Shown one piece after another: positions 35,533 through 44,486 of a stretch of 64,000 bases of DNA. Positions within the stretch are counted from its first letter, which is position 1, and the number at the start of each line of letters is the position of its first letter. This stretch comes from Gammaproteobacteria bacterium (GTDB lineage: Bacteria > Pseudomonadota > Gammaproteobacteria > Burkholderiales > Rhodocyclaceae): NCBI GenBank assembly GCA_029289235.1, contig JARFTZ010000060.1:62001-126000 (forward strand), in the 5' to 3' direction. The notes below the pieces were generated by a model. That model ran no database searches. It had not been told where the DNA came from and was given only the letters and a program-made list of their open reading frames with translations. A program made the translations under genes and the position numbers.

Positions 35533-36573
35533 ATGACCACGACCGACTGGACGCCCTCCGCCACCCGTTACGACACGATGCCCTACCGGCGCGCCGGCCA
35601 TAGCGGCCTGAAGCTGCCGGCGCTCTCGTTCGGGATGTGGCACAACTTCGGCCAGAGCGCCGACCCAACCAACGCACGCGCGTTGCTGCGGCGCGCCTTC
35701 GAACTCGGCATCACGCATTTCGACCTGGCCAACAACTACGGCCCGCCGCCCGGAGCCGCCGAGGAGCTGTTCGGTCAAATCCTCGCCAGCGACTTCGCGC
35801 CGCACCGTGACGAACTGATCGTTTCCACCAAGGCCGGCTACCAGATGTGGCCCGGTCCGTACGGCATGGACGGCTCGCGCAAGCACCTGCTCGCCAGCCT
35901 CGACCAGAGCCTGAAGCGCATGAAGCTCGACTACGTGGATATCTTCTACTCGCACCGCTACGACCCGGACACGCCGCTCGAGGAAACGATGGGCGCGCTG
36001 GCCACCGCCGTGCAGCAGGGCAAGGCGCTGTATGTCGGCATTTCCTCCTATTCGGCGAAGAAGACGCGCGAGGCGGCGGCGATCCTCAAGCGAATGGGCG
36101 TGCCCTGCGTGCTGCACCAGCCCTCCTACTCGCTGCTCAACCGCTGGATCGAGGAAGACCTGCTCGACACGCTGCGCGACGAATCGATCGGCTGCATCGT
36201 CTTTTCGCCGCTGGCGCAGGGGTTGCTGACCGGCAAGTATCTCGCCGGCGTCCCGGCCGATTCGCGCAAGGCCAAGGGCGCCGCGTCGTTCCGCGACAAC
36301 TACCTCGAACCGGCGACGCTGGAACGGATTCGCCCGCTGATGGAGATCGCTGAATGGCGGGGACAAACGCTGGCGCAGATGGCGCTGGCCTGGGTGCTGC
36401 GCCAGCCGCAGGTCACCTCGGCACTGATCGGCGCCAGCCGCATCAGCCAACTGGAGGAAAACGTCGCTGCGCTGCATCGACTCGACTTCTCCCCCGAGGA
36501 GTTGGCCGAAATCGACCGCTGGGCGAGCGACGCCAACCTGAACATCTGGGCGGCGTCGAGCAACGCGGGGTGA
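35533..36573 (+). CDS. Aldo/keto reductase (YghZ/glyceraldehyde-3-phosphate reductase type)
   Basis: 346 residues, TIM barrel. The catalytic tetrad is visible in HFDLANNYG (Asp, Tyr), VSTKAGY (Lys) and FYSHRYD (His). The C-terminus has the NADPH-binding IGASRISQLEEN. WHNFGQSADP and PGPYGMDGSRKHL are typical of the YghZ group, which reduces methylglyoxal and L-glyceraldehyde-3-phosphate. I use ATG 35533 (MTTTDWTPSA); the longer frame reads through the palindromic repeat. It follows the alcohol dehydrogenase and is probably under the same AraC control. Confidence 0.9.
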   Translation: MTTTDWTPSATRYDTMPYRRAGHSGLKLPALSFGMWHNFGQSADPTNARALLRRAFELGITHFDLANNYGPPPGAAEELFGQILASDFAPHRDELIVSTKAGYQMWPGPYGMDGSRKHLLASLDQSLKRMKLDYVDIFYSHRYDPDTPLEETMGALATAVQQGKALYVGISSYSAKKTREAAAILKRMGVPCVLHQPSYSLLNRWIEEDLLDTLRDESIGCIVFSPLAQGLLTGKYLAGVPADSRKAKGAASFRDNYLEPATLERIRPLMEIAEWRGQTLAQMALAWVLRQPQVTSALIGASRISQLEENVAALHRLDFSPEELAEIDRWASDANLNIWAASSNAG

Positions 36574-36722
36574 TGCATGCGCTAAACCGACGAACAACAG
36601 TCGCCCGAAATACGGCCCGCGCCTTCGCGACCCCTCGGTGTTGACGCAATTCAAGTACCGCCCGCCTTAAGATTCGTTTAAGCTGCCCAAAGAAAAATCA
36701 CAATTTCAGGGCGGTAACTTTG

Positions 36723-37595
36723 ATGCTGTCTTTCCCACTGTGGATCAAAATCACCAGGCTGAGGATTGCGCTTCTCCTTCTCGGTTTGGGAGCGTCCTCG
36801 TTTCTGACCTGGCAGCACTATTACCCCGTTCAAGCCGAAGACGGCTGGTCGTTCAAGGTCTTTCTGGACGACATTCCCAAAGTCAGCGCCATGGTTGTTG
36901 ACAGACAGGGCAACCTGTATATCTCCCAGGAATTCAATACACAAAAAGGGGGCGTGTTCCGGCTTCAAGCGGATGGCACCCGGCAGAACATCATGACCGG
37001 GCTGTCCAAACCGGATGGTCTGGTCTTGTTTCAGGATGGAGTCGCCGCCGGCCAGGAAGGCGGGAAACACCAACTTCTCTGGTGGAAAGAAGGGAAGATC
37101 GACCAACTTTTCGAGGGCAACAGTATTGAAGGCCTTGCCAGCGATGGCCGCCACCTGTTCGCCGTCGAGGACGTGAAGCAACACGGCCGCTTACTGAAAT
37201 ACGATCCGGAAACAAAGGAAACAACGACGCTACGTGACGGCCTGGACGAGCCTGAAGGAATTACGATCTGTCCGGACGGCAATGTTTTCTATACGGAAAA
37301 AAAGAAAGGCTGGATCAAGAGATATCGCCCCGGCGGCAGTGATGAAATCGCCGTACGCAGCCTCCACGCTCCTTCCTTTCTCATGTGCAACAACGAGGGC
37401 TTATGGATAACCGAGGACCTGACACACGGCGCTCGCCTGTTACGTCTGGACACCTCGGGAGCAACCCACATCATCCTCAAGAACCTTCGCTCTGCCCAAA
37501 CCATCATCTCGATCGCCCCAGGACACTTCCTTATCGCGGAACAGGGGCGCGGACGTATCCTCGAACTGAATCGTCTCGCCAATGCAAAACACTAA
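36723..37595 (+). CDS. Membrane-anchored beta-propeller (SMP-30/NHL-like) protein
   Basis: 290 residues. One N-terminal membrane segment (about 10-28: LRIALLLLGLGASSFLTW) is followed by a periplasmic domain with repeated beta-propeller blades (MVVDRQGNLYIS, LSKPDGLVLF, LDEPEGITICPDGNVFYT, IEGLASDGRHLFAV). Some relatives are lactonases; no certain catalytic site is seen. The 3' end overlaps the sulfatase gene by 14 bases, so the two are coupled and may form a complex that handles a periplasmic substrate. Confidence 0.75.
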   Translation: MLSFPLWIKITRLRIALLLLGLGASSFLTWQHYYPVQAEDGWSFKVFLDDIPKVSAMVVDRQGNLYISQEFNTQKGGVFRLQADGTRQNIMTGLSKPDGLVLFQDGVAAGQEGGKHQLLWWKEGKIDQLFEGNSIEGLASDGRHLFAVEDVKQHGRLLKYDPETKETTTLRDGLDEPEGITICPDGNVFYTEKKKGWIKRYRPGGSDEIAVRSLHAPSFLMCNNEGLWITEDLTHGARLLRLDTSGATHIILKNLRSAQTIISIAPGHFLIAEQGRGRILELNRLANAKH

Positions 37596-39696
37596 TTCCT
37601 CCTCCAGAAGGCCACTTTTCACACAAGCCCCCGCAAGCAAGCTGGAGATTGGCCTGAAGCAACATCTTCGGTTCACGGCATTGAGCATGCTGGTGCTGAT
37701 GGCGATGTATTCGCTGCTGCGGCTGGCGTTGCTGGTCTACAACCGGGAGCAGATCGGGGGCGCAACGGCCGCTGTTCTGGCCGAGGCCTTTTTTAACGGC
37801 CTGCGCTTCGACTTGCGTCTCGCCGTCATCGCCAGCCTGCCGATGTTCCTCGCCATACCAAGTCTCCGCGCCATGTCGGCACGCAGCTTCTTTCGACTTT
37901 GGCTGACCATTTTTGCCAGCGTCACGCTCTTCCTGGGAGTCATCGAACTCGATTTCTACCGGGAATTCAACCAGCGTTTGAATGCCCTGGTGTTCCAGTA
38001 CCTCAAGGAAGACCCGAAAACGGTCGTGAGCATGATCTGGTACGGGTTTCCGGTAGTGCGCTACCTGCTGGCTTGGGCTCTGGCCTCCGTCATTCTGGCG
38101 TGGCTGTTCCGCGAGGTCGATCTGCGCACCCGCACCCGCCGTGACTTGGCGGCGATCCCGGCACCGTTGTCGACCAGGCTGCAAGCCAGGCTGCTCGCGT
38201 TTCTGGTGTGCGGCGTGCTGGCGGTGATTGCCTCGCGGGGCACCCTGCGCCAAGGCCCTCCTCTCCGCTGGGGCGACGCATTCACCACCGATTCGACCTT
38301 CGCCAATCAGCTTGGCCTGAATGGAACCCTGATGCTCGCATCAGCCGCAAAAAGTCTGATGTCCAGCCACCGGGACAACATCTGGAAAAGCGATCTGCCG
38401 CCGGCTGAAGCGCTGTCCGCGGTGCGCAAGATGCTCCTGACCGATAGCGACACGTTGGTCCGTGAAGACCAAGCCGCGATCCTCCGCAACTACACCCCCC
38501 CGGAGCAAGGCGTCCTCCCCGTCCGCAACGTTGTCGTGATCCTGCTGGAAAGCTTCGCCGGGCGTCATGTCGGCGTACTGGGCGGGCAAGGAAACATCAC
38601 CCCGTATTTTGACAAGCTCGCCGCCGAAGGCTTGTTGTTCACCCGCTTTTTTGCCAACGGGACACACACGCATCAGGGAACGTTCGTCACCCTCGCCTGC
38701 TTCCCCAACCTGCCGGGTTTCGAGTACCTGATGCAAACCCCGGAGGGCAGCAACGATTTTTCGGGCCTGCCGCAGTTGCTCGGGGAGCGCCAGTTGGACA
38801 ACCTGTATGTCTATAACGGCGATTTCGCCTGGGACAACCAGTCGGGATTCTTTGGCCGACAAGGGGTCACCAACTTCATCGGGCGATTCGATTACAAGAA
38901 CCCGATTGTTTCCGACCCCACCTGGGGCGTCTCCGATCAGGACATGTTCGAGCGCGCCGCCGAGGAACTGGCGAAACGCAGCGGCGGAAAACCGTTCTAT
39001 GCCATCCTGCAGACCCTGTCGAACCACACGCCTTACGCCCTGCCGGAAAAATTGCCGGTGGAATCCGTTACCGGGCAGGGAGCGCTCGACGCGCATCTCA
39101 CCGCGATGCGCTATTCCGACTGGGCGCTTGGACAGTTCTTCGAAAAGATCCGGAACGAACCCTACTTCAAGGAAACACTTTTTGTGCTTGTTGGCGACCA
39201 TGGGTTTGGCGGTGGGGAGCAACTGACGGAAATGAATCTCGCGCGTTTCAATGTCCCGCTTCTGTTGATTGCTCCAGGAATTCAGCAAAAGTTCGGTACC
39301 ACGCGCGACACTGTCGGAACGCAGGTCGATGTCGTACCCACCATCATGGGGCGACTGGGCGACAACGTCAGGCATCAATGCTGGGGCCGCGACCTGCTGA
39401 ATCTCCCCGAAGGCGACCGCGGCTTCGGTGTCATCAAGCCGTCGGGAAGCGACCAGACGGTAGCGATCATCAGCGACAACAAGATTGTCGTCCAATCGAG
39501 ATCGAAAGCCGTGAAATCCTATGAGTACCAGCTCTGGACCAATCCCCGGGCGAAGGAACTGAAGCACGATGAGCAGGAAGGCGAACTGAAGAAGAAGTTG
39601 GATGCCTTCATCCAGGTGGCTACGCGAAGCCTGCTGGACAATACGACGGGAGTTGATGACAACTCGCGCAAGAATGCGGTCGCCAAACTCCCCTGA
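37582..39696 (+). CDS. LTA-synthase-like membrane sulfatase/phosphotransferase
   Basis: 704 residues. About five N-terminal membrane segments are followed by a periplasmic alkaline-phosphatase-fold domain. VVVILLESFAG carries the metal-binding Glu, NGTHTHQGTFVTL the Thr nucleophile region, and FVLVGDHGFGG the metal-binding Asp-His. The family transfers phosphoglycerol or phosphoethanolamine from phospholipids to glucans or envelope polymers. The start lies within the 3' end of the beta-propeller gene. A MarR gene is convergent downstream. Confidence 0.85.
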   Translation: MQNTNSSSRRPLFTQAPASKLEIGLKQHLRFTALSMLVLMAMYSLLRLALLVYNREQIGGATAAVLAEAFFNGLRFDLRLAVIASLPMFLAIPSLRAMSARSFFRLWLTIFASVTLFLGVIELDFYREFNQRLNALVFQYLKEDPKTVVSMIWYGFPVVRYLLAWALASVILAWLFREVDLRTRTRRDLAAIPAPLSTRLQARLLAFLVCGVLAVIASRGTLRQGPPLRWGDAFTTDSTFANQLGLNGTLMLASAAKSLMSSHRDNIWKSDLPPAEALSAVRKMLLTDSDTLVREDQAAILRNYTPPEQGVLPVRNVVVILLESFAGRHVGVLGGQGNITPYFDKLAAEGLLFTRFFANGTHTHQGTFVTLACFPNLPGFEYLMQTPEGSNDFSGLPQLLGERQLDNLYVYNGDFAWDNQSGFFGRQGVTNFIGRFDYKNPIVSDPTWGVSDQDMFERAAEELAKRSGGKPFYAILQTLSNHTPYALPEKLPVESVTGQGALDAHLTAMRYSDWALGQFFEKIRNEPYFKETLFVLVGDHGFGGGEQLTEMNLARFNVPLLLIAPGIQQKFGTTRDTVGTQVDVVPTIMGRLGDNVRHQCWGRDLLNLPEGDRGFGVIKPSGSDQTVAIISDNKIVVQSRSKAVKSYEYQLWTNPRAKELKHDEQEGELKKKLDAFIQVATRSLLDNTTGVDDNSRKNAVAKLP

Positions 39697-39722
39697 GAGA
39701 TTCGTGCAGTAAGGGGGGCAAA

Positions 39723-40211
39723 TCAGACTGACACGTCATCGAGCTTTGCGCCGTGAACGTGTGAAAGATCCTGATCGAGCGCATCGGAGAGGTTCGACTT
39801 CACGGTCTGCAAGAGATCGGTAAGAAGCTCCTGCTGTTCGTCCGACAGGCCGCGCAGCATTTCCTCGCGGGCGTGCAGGATGACGCTCTCGACCTCGACC
39901 AGAAGTTGCCGCGCCTGCGAGGTGAGGTGAATGCTCCACAGGCGGCGATCGCCGGGAATCGGCCGCCGCTCGATCCATCCACTCTTCTCCACCTGGTCGA
40001 TCAGCCGGCCGGCAGTGGATTTTTCGATTTCAAGTTCGTGGGATATCTGCGACTGCGACACCCCTTCGTGATTCGACAGGATCGCCAGGACCGACCACTG
40101 CGCGCGTGACAGGCCGAGGGGCTGCAAGCGACGGTCGATCAGTTTGCGCAACAAGCGCGCCGAATCGGTGAGAAGGAAACCGGCTCCGCGGTGGGAGTCA
40201 TGGATGATCAT
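39723..40211 (-). CDS. MarR-family regulator
   Basis: 162 residues. Winged-helix domain at about 30-135 with LSRAQWSVLAILSNHEGVSQSQISHELEIEKSTAGRLIDQVEKSGWI and the wing RRPIPGDRRLW. It probably represses efflux, stress or catabolic genes in response to a small phenolic or lipophilic ligand. I use ATG 40211 with GAGGTG upstream; the frame upstream of this is not conserved-looking. The gap to the FadR-type gene contains GGCCA-N3-TGGCC (40296-40308), a possible operator. Confidence 0.88.
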   Translation of the reverse strand: MIIHDSHRGAGFLLTDSARLLRKLIDRRLQPLGLSRAQWSVLAILSNHEGVSQSQISHELEIEKSTAGRLIDQVEKSGWIERRPIPGDRRLWSIHLTSQARQLLVEVESVILHAREEMLRGLSDEQQELLTDLLQTVKSNLSDALDQDLSHVHGAKLDDVSV

Positions 40212-40353
40212 CGATGCACCTCGTTTTGGGACGCGCAATGATAGGTCCGGCCCACGCCGGTTGCCAACATTTACGCGATAAATTCGGGAGAGTCCGGCCA
40301 ATCTGGCCATCCGTCGTATTCACCTCGCTGCCACTTCGGCCACTTTTGTTACG

Positions 40354-40400
40354 TTGGTTGCATTGCTTACGGTTGCTTTTCTTATGTTATGCTATCACAC
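40354..40400 (+). promoter_or_regulatory. 47-bp shared promoter element, copy 1 (upstream of the FadR-type regulator)
   Basis: Matches 43 of 47 bases with 44329-44375. The rightmost 19 bases (TTCTTATGTTATGCTATCA) are identical in both and include a TATGCT -10-like box. Upstream are spaced TTGC repeats. It ends 66 bases before the regulator ATG. Confidence 0.75.
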
Positions 40401-40466
40401 CGTGAACACCGCCACCACCTGTGGCCGCCCTCTTCCAGATGGCAACGCCGTTACCGCAACACGACC

Positions 40467-41297
40467 ATGCCTTTCGAATCCATCAGCAACCGCCGCCTGT
40501 ACCGCCAGATCGCCCGGCAAATCATCGACCTGATCGAAGCGGGAGAATACAAGCCCGGCGAACGTCTCCCCGCCGAACGCATACTGGCCGAACGACTGGC
40601 CGTGAGCCGGCCGACGGTGCGCGAAGCGCTTCTCGCCCTGGAGGTTGAAAACCGGGTGGAAATCCGCGGCGGTTCGGGCGTTTTCGTGCTGGACCGCCCC
40701 GCATCGGCCGCGGTTCCGCCAACCGCCCCCCATGACGTACACATTCCGGAACCGGTCGAACTGCTTCATGCCCGCAGTCTGATCGAACCCGAGATTGCCG
40801 CGCTGGCCGCGCAAAACGCTTTGCCGAAGCATTTGGCCGCGCTGGCCAAGGCCTTGGGCGACATGGTCTGCTGCTCGGCCAGAGACAGCAAACGGCTCGA
40901 CCATGATCGAAAATTCCATTTCGCCCTTGCCGAAGCAGCCGGCAACGCCGCCCTGCTGCAGGCGCTGAAGGCGTTGTGGGGTTCAGGCGAACAGCCGGTC
41001 GATCCGTTTCCGGAACTCCTCTTCTACCCTGAGCAGCTTTGGCGACGCGCCATCATCGAGCACCGCGAAATCCTTGAGGCCGTCAAGCAAGGCGACGCCA
41101 AGGCTGCGCGACTGTCCATGCAGCGGCATTTGAAGAACATGCGCATCCGGCTCGCGTCGGACAAACGGGAACCTGGCCTGGCCGCGCAGACGTTCGGCGC
41201 GACGAAGCCCCCGCGCAAGGCCGAGCAGCATGTCGACGTGTTCCCTGCCGTCATCGAACTGGACAACTGGGCAATGCAGCCCGCCCGCACGGCCTGA
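40467..41297 (+). CDS. FadR-type GntR-family regulator
   Basis: 276 residues. N-terminal winged helix (LYRQIARQIIDLIEAGEYKPGERLPAERILAERLAVSRPTVREALLAL) and a C-terminal FCD ligand domain, all-helical (about 95-240), with the metal-ligand type residues D..H (LDHDRKFHFALAEAAGN) and HREILEAVKQGD. Such proteins sense carboxylates (lactate, pyruvate, glycolate, sugar acids). The C-terminus is longer than usual. Its promoter carries the same 47-bp element as the PEPCK-like gene at 44487, so it may regulate both that gene and itself. Confidence 0.9.
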   Translation: MPFESISNRRLYRQIARQIIDLIEAGEYKPGERLPAERILAERLAVSRPTVREALLALEVENRVEIRGGSGVFVLDRPASAAVPPTAPHDVHIPEPVELLHARSLIEPEIAALAAQNALPKHLAALAKALGDMVCCSARDSKRLDHDRKFHFALAEAAGNAALLQALKALWGSGEQPVDPFPELLFYPEQLWRRAIIEHREILEAVKQGDAKAARLSMQRHLKNMRIRLASDKREPGLAAQTFGATKPPRKAEQHVDVFPAVIELDNWAMQPARTA

Positions 41298-41307
41298 CGA
41301 CAGTGCC

Positions 41308-41613
41308 TCAGAATTTTTCTGCGCGCACGACCTCTACCTCGTGCAGGCAGGAAACCATCGCGTAATTGGCGTAGTAATGCTTCTGCAGGTGCGCCAGCAA
41401 GGCTTCGGCCAGTTCACGGGTGCAGATCACCTCGATGCGGATATTGGCCGCTTCGTCCCAGTTGGCATCGCGCACGCCGCGGCTGCCCCGTCCGCGCGCA
41501 TCGGTAACCGTATAGCCGCGCACGCCGAGGCGGTCGAGATCGGCCAGCAACATGTTCTCGATCACGCTTTCGGTAACAATGGTGAGCATCGTGCGCTTTT
41601 CGGTGGTCGTCAT
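41308..41613 (-). CDS. sbtB: PII-like regulatory protein of the bicarbonate transporter (SbtB-like)
   Basis: 101 residues, ferredoxin-like PII fold. The segment TVTDARGRGSRGVRDANW is the T-loop region, and IEVICTRELAEALLAHLQKHYY follows. SbtB-type PII proteins bind adenine nucleotides (AMP, cAMP, ADP, ATP) and regulate SbtA. The C-terminal Cys pair of cyanobacterial SbtB is absent. The ATG at 41613 overlaps the stop of the transporter gene (ATGA), so the two are coupled. The symbol rests on this context. Confidence 0.8.
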   Translation of the reverse strand: MTTTEKRTMLTIVTESVIENMLLADLDRLGVRGYTVTDARGRGSRGVRDANWDEAANIRIEVICTRELAEALLAHLQKHYYANYAMVSCLHEVEVVRAEKF

Positions 41614-42545
41614 GGAGTGACTCCGGCGAATCGTTCCGCGAGCCAGTAGTAGAAGGGAATGCCCGCGAGGATGTTGAAGGGGAAGGTCACGCCGAGCACG
41701 GCGGCCAGCGACAATGCAGGATTCGCCGCCGGCACGGCGAGGCGCATCGTCGCCGGAACGGCAATGTAGGACGCGGAAGCCGCCAGAGCCGTCAGCAACA
41801 TCGTGCCGCCGGCGGACAGCCCAAGCAGGACGCCGCAGGCGCCTCCCAGCAGCGAAGAAAACAGCGGCATGGCAATCCCGAAGACAATCAGGAACGCGCC
41901 CTGACGGCGCAGCACACCGGCCTGGCGGGCCACGATCAGGCCCATTTCCAGCAGGAAGATGGCCAGCGCGCCCTTGAAGAGGTCGTAAAACAGCGGCTTG
42001 ACCGGCGCGAGGCCGTCCGGACCGGCGAGCCAGCCGATGGCCATCCCCCCCAGCAGCAACACCACGCCCTTGCCGAAGAAGGCTTCGTGGCCGAGTTTCT
42101 TCCAGTCGATGCCGGATTTCAGGCCGCGCGCCAGCACGATGCCGACGATGATCGGCGGCACTTCCATGACCGCGAGAAAGATCGGCAGTTGCGGCTCGAA
42201 ATCGATGCCGCGGGTGTTCAGCCAATTCACGCCCACCGCGAATGTGGCCACGCTCACCGAACCGTAATGCGCCGCCATCGACGCCGCATCGGGCAGGGCG
42301 AAACGTCGCCGCAACACGAAAAAGGCGATGACCGTAAGCACGATGCCGAGGGCGATGACCGCCGCCAGCTGCGGCAACAATGGCAGCAGCGATTGCCTGG
42401 CCAGCCCCTCGCCCCCCTTCAGGCCGATCGCCAGCAGCAGGACGAGGGACAGTGAATCGTATAGCGCCGTCGGCAGCTTCAGCTCGGAACGGGCCAACCC
42501 GGCCAGCAGGCCGAGAAGGAAGAAGAGGACAACGACATCGAGCAT
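41610..42545 (-). CDS. sbtA: Sodium-dependent bicarbonate transporter SbtA
   Basis: 311 residues, ten or so membrane segments in two inverted halves. The family landmarks are LGLLAGLARSELKLP, AAHYGSVSVATFAVG and FLLEMGLIVARQAG. In cyanobacteria SbtA takes up HCO3- with Na+. Here it lies in an apparent operon purE-purK-sbtA-PII on the minus strand, with 71 bases between purK and this ATG. I use ATG 42545; an in-frame TTG at 42563 is an alternative. It may supply bicarbonate for PurK or carboxylases. Confidence 0.86.
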   Translation of the reverse strand: MLDVVVLFFLLGLLAGLARSELKLPTALYDSLSLVLLLAIGLKGGEGLARQSLLPLLPQLAAVIALGIVLTVIAFFVLRRRFALPDAASMAAHYGSVSVATFAVGVNWLNTRGIDFEPQLPIFLAVMEVPPIIVGIVLARGLKSGIDWKKLGHEAFFGKGVVLLLGGMAIGWLAGPDGLAPVKPLFYDLFKGALAIFLLEMGLIVARQAGVLRRQGAFLIVFGIAMPLFSSLLGGACGVLLGLSAGGTMLLTALAASASYIAVPATMRLAVPAANPALSLAAVLGVTFPFNILAGIPFYYWLAERFAGVTP

Positions 42546-42616
42546 GCGGTCACTCGCGGTCAAAAATCGGGGCAGTCACGATTGTACCGGCACGCCCGAT
42601 GCCGAGTGCACCACGG

Positions 42617-43750
42617 TCACGAAATACCCAGCTCGCCCTTCAGGCGCAAGGCGCTTTCCAGCGCCAGTTCGGGCGTTTCCCCGAGACAGGTGACATGCCC
42701 CATCTTGCGCCCCACCCGCGCCTCCTGCTTGCCATAGAGGTGCAGTTTCGCGCCGGGCTGGCGCAGGATGTTTTCCCATGCCGAAGCCTGCGCACCATGC
42801 CACAGGTCGCCCAGCAGATTGAGCATCGCCGCACCGCCAAATACGCGCGTGTCGCCTAGAGGCAGGCCGCAGAGGGCGCGCACCTGCTGTTCGAACTGCG
42901 AAGTGATCGCGGCATCCAGCGTCCAGTGGCCGCTGTTGTGAGGACGCGGGGCGAACTCGTTGACCAGCAGCCGGCCGTCGGAAGAGACGAAGAACTCGAC
43001 CGCCAGCACACCGCAATAATCGAGCTTCGCCGCGATCGCCGTGGCCATGGACATTGCATGCGTCCGTGTTTCTTCCGCCACGCGCGCGGGGGCCAGCGAA
43101 ATATCCAGAATGCCGTCGCGGTGCCAGTTCTCGGTGACCGGATAGCAGCGCACTTCGCCATCGGCGCCGCGCCCCAGCACGACGGAAATCTCCCGTTGAA
43201 GCGCAACCCGTTCTTCGAGCACGCAGCGCACGCCACCGAGCGCGGCGAAGGCCCTTTGCGCCGAATCGAGGTCGTCGACCCGCGCCTGCCCCTTGCCGTC
43301 GTAGCCCAGCCGCGTCGTCTTCAGCAGGGCAGGAGCGCCGACCTCGCGCAGTGCCGAGGCGATCGCCTCGGCATCATCAACGATCGCGAATCGCGCCGTG
43401 GCCAGACCGTGCTCGCGCAGGAAGGTCTTTTCCAGCGCCCGATCCTGGGCGATCGCCACCGCGTTCGCGCCCGGCCGCACGGGCACGCGGGCGGCGAGAT
43501 ACTCCAGGCTCGCCGCCGGAACGTTCTCGAACTCGGTGGTGACCGCGGCGCATTCTCGCGCCAGCAGTTCCATCGCATGTTCGTCATCGTAGGCCGCCGC
43601 CAGATGGCGGTCGGCCACTTGCGCCGCGGGACAGTCGGCTTCGGGATCGAGCACGATCACGCGATACCCCATGCTACGGGCGGCGAATACGAACATGCGT
43701 CCGAGTTGCCCGCCGCCCAGCAAGCCGAGCGTTGCACCGGGGAGAATCAT
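42617..43750 (-). CDS. purK: N5-carboxyaminoimidazole ribonucleotide synthase
   Basis: 377 residues, ATP-grasp enzyme that carboxylates AIR with ATP and bicarbonate in purine synthesis. N-terminal [12 protein letters not shown], the central [11 protein letters not shown] and the C-terminal [12 protein letters not shown] are family signatures. The start overlaps the purE stop by four bases (ATGA). Substrate bicarbonate makes the neighbouring sbtA meaningful. Confidence 0.96.
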   Translation of the reverse strand: MILPGATLGLLGGGQLGRMFVFAARSMGYRVIVLDPEADCPAAQVADRHLAAAYDDEHAMELLARECAAVTTEFENVPAASLEYLAARVPVRPGANAVAIAQDRALEKTFLREHGLATARFAIVDDAEAIASALREVGAPALLKTTRLGYDGKGQARVDDLDSAQRAFAALGGVRCVLEERVALQREISVVLGRGADGEVRCYPVTENWHRDGILDISLAPARVAEETRTHAMSMATAIAAKLDYCGVLAVEFFVSSDGRLLVNEFAPRPHNSGHWTLDAAITSQFEQQVRALCGLPLGDTRVFGGAAMLNLLGDLWHGAQASAWENILRQPGAKLHLYGKQEARVGRKMGHVTCLGETPELALESALRLKGELGIS

Positions 43751-44286
43751 TCCGCATCTCCTTCGTTCTGATCCGGCAGGGTCATGTCCAGCGCGGCCTG
43801 CGTCTGTGCTGCCCGGAACGCCTCCAGGCGTGCGGCGATTGCTTCGTCGCCACGGGCCAGCAGCGCCGCGGCGAACAACGCGGCATTCGCGGCCCCGGCC
43901 TCACCGACCGCGAAGGTCGCCACCGGAATACCCTTCGGCATCTGCACGATGGAGAGCAGCGAATCCATGCCCTTCATGTATTTCGAGGGAACCGGCACCC
44001 CCAGCACCGGCACGCGCGTCTTGGCCGCCAGCATGCCCGGCAGATGCGCGGCGCCACCTGCCCCGGCGATGATGCAGGCGAGGCCTCGTGCCGCGGCGCC
44101 CTCGGCGTAGGCGTAGAGCAAGTCCGGGGTGCGATGGGCCGACACGACACGGGCCTCATGCGGGATGCCGAGTTGCTTCAGGTGCGCGACGGCGTGACGC
44201 ATGACGTCCCAGTCGCTGGCGCTTCCCATGACGACGCCGACCAGCGTCCCTGTTTGCCCGGTCGTGGCTTGCCTGCTGTTTTTCAT
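43747..44286 (-). CDS. purE: N5-carboxyaminoimidazole ribonucleotide mutase
   Basis: 179 residues, class I PurE, which moves the carboxyl of N5-CAIR to C4 to give CAIR. Signatures: [21 protein letters not shown], and [19 protein letters not shown] use ATG 44286 ([10 protein letters not shown]); the longer frame reaches into the shared promoter element. First gene of the purE-purK-sbtA-PII unit. Confidence 0.96.
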   Translation of the reverse strand: MKNSRQATTGQTGTLVGVVMGSASDWDVMRHAVAHLKQLGIPHEARVVSAHRTPDLLYAYAEGAAARGLACIIAGAGGAAHLPGMLAAKTRVPVLGVPVPSKYMKGMDSLLSIVQMPKGIPVATFAVGEAGAANAALFAAALLARGDEAIAARLEAFRAAQTQAALDMTLPDQNEGDAE

Positions 44287-44328
44287 TGGCTCGGATCCTG
44301 AAAATCTGGAGATCGAGGCAACCACACT

Positions 44329-44375
44329 TTGGTTGCCTTGCTTACTATTGCGTTTCTTATGTTATGCTATCACAC
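44329..44375 (+). promoter_or_regulatory. 47-bp shared promoter element, copy 2 (upstream of the PEPCK-like gene)
   Basis: Same orientation and 43/47 identity to 40354-40400. It lies in the divergent gap between purE and the PEPCK-like gene and ends 111 bases before the latter's ATG. Its left end is 43 bases from the purE start, so a bound regulator could also affect purE. Confidence 0.75.
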
Positions 44376-44486
44376 AATGAAACGCACAACCACCCACCAC
44401 CCCGTCTGCCCGGCAGTCAATCCGGGCTGTTCCTGCCCCCGTTTTCCGCTTCCTCCCCTTCTTTTCCATTTCAGGAGTCATTGACC

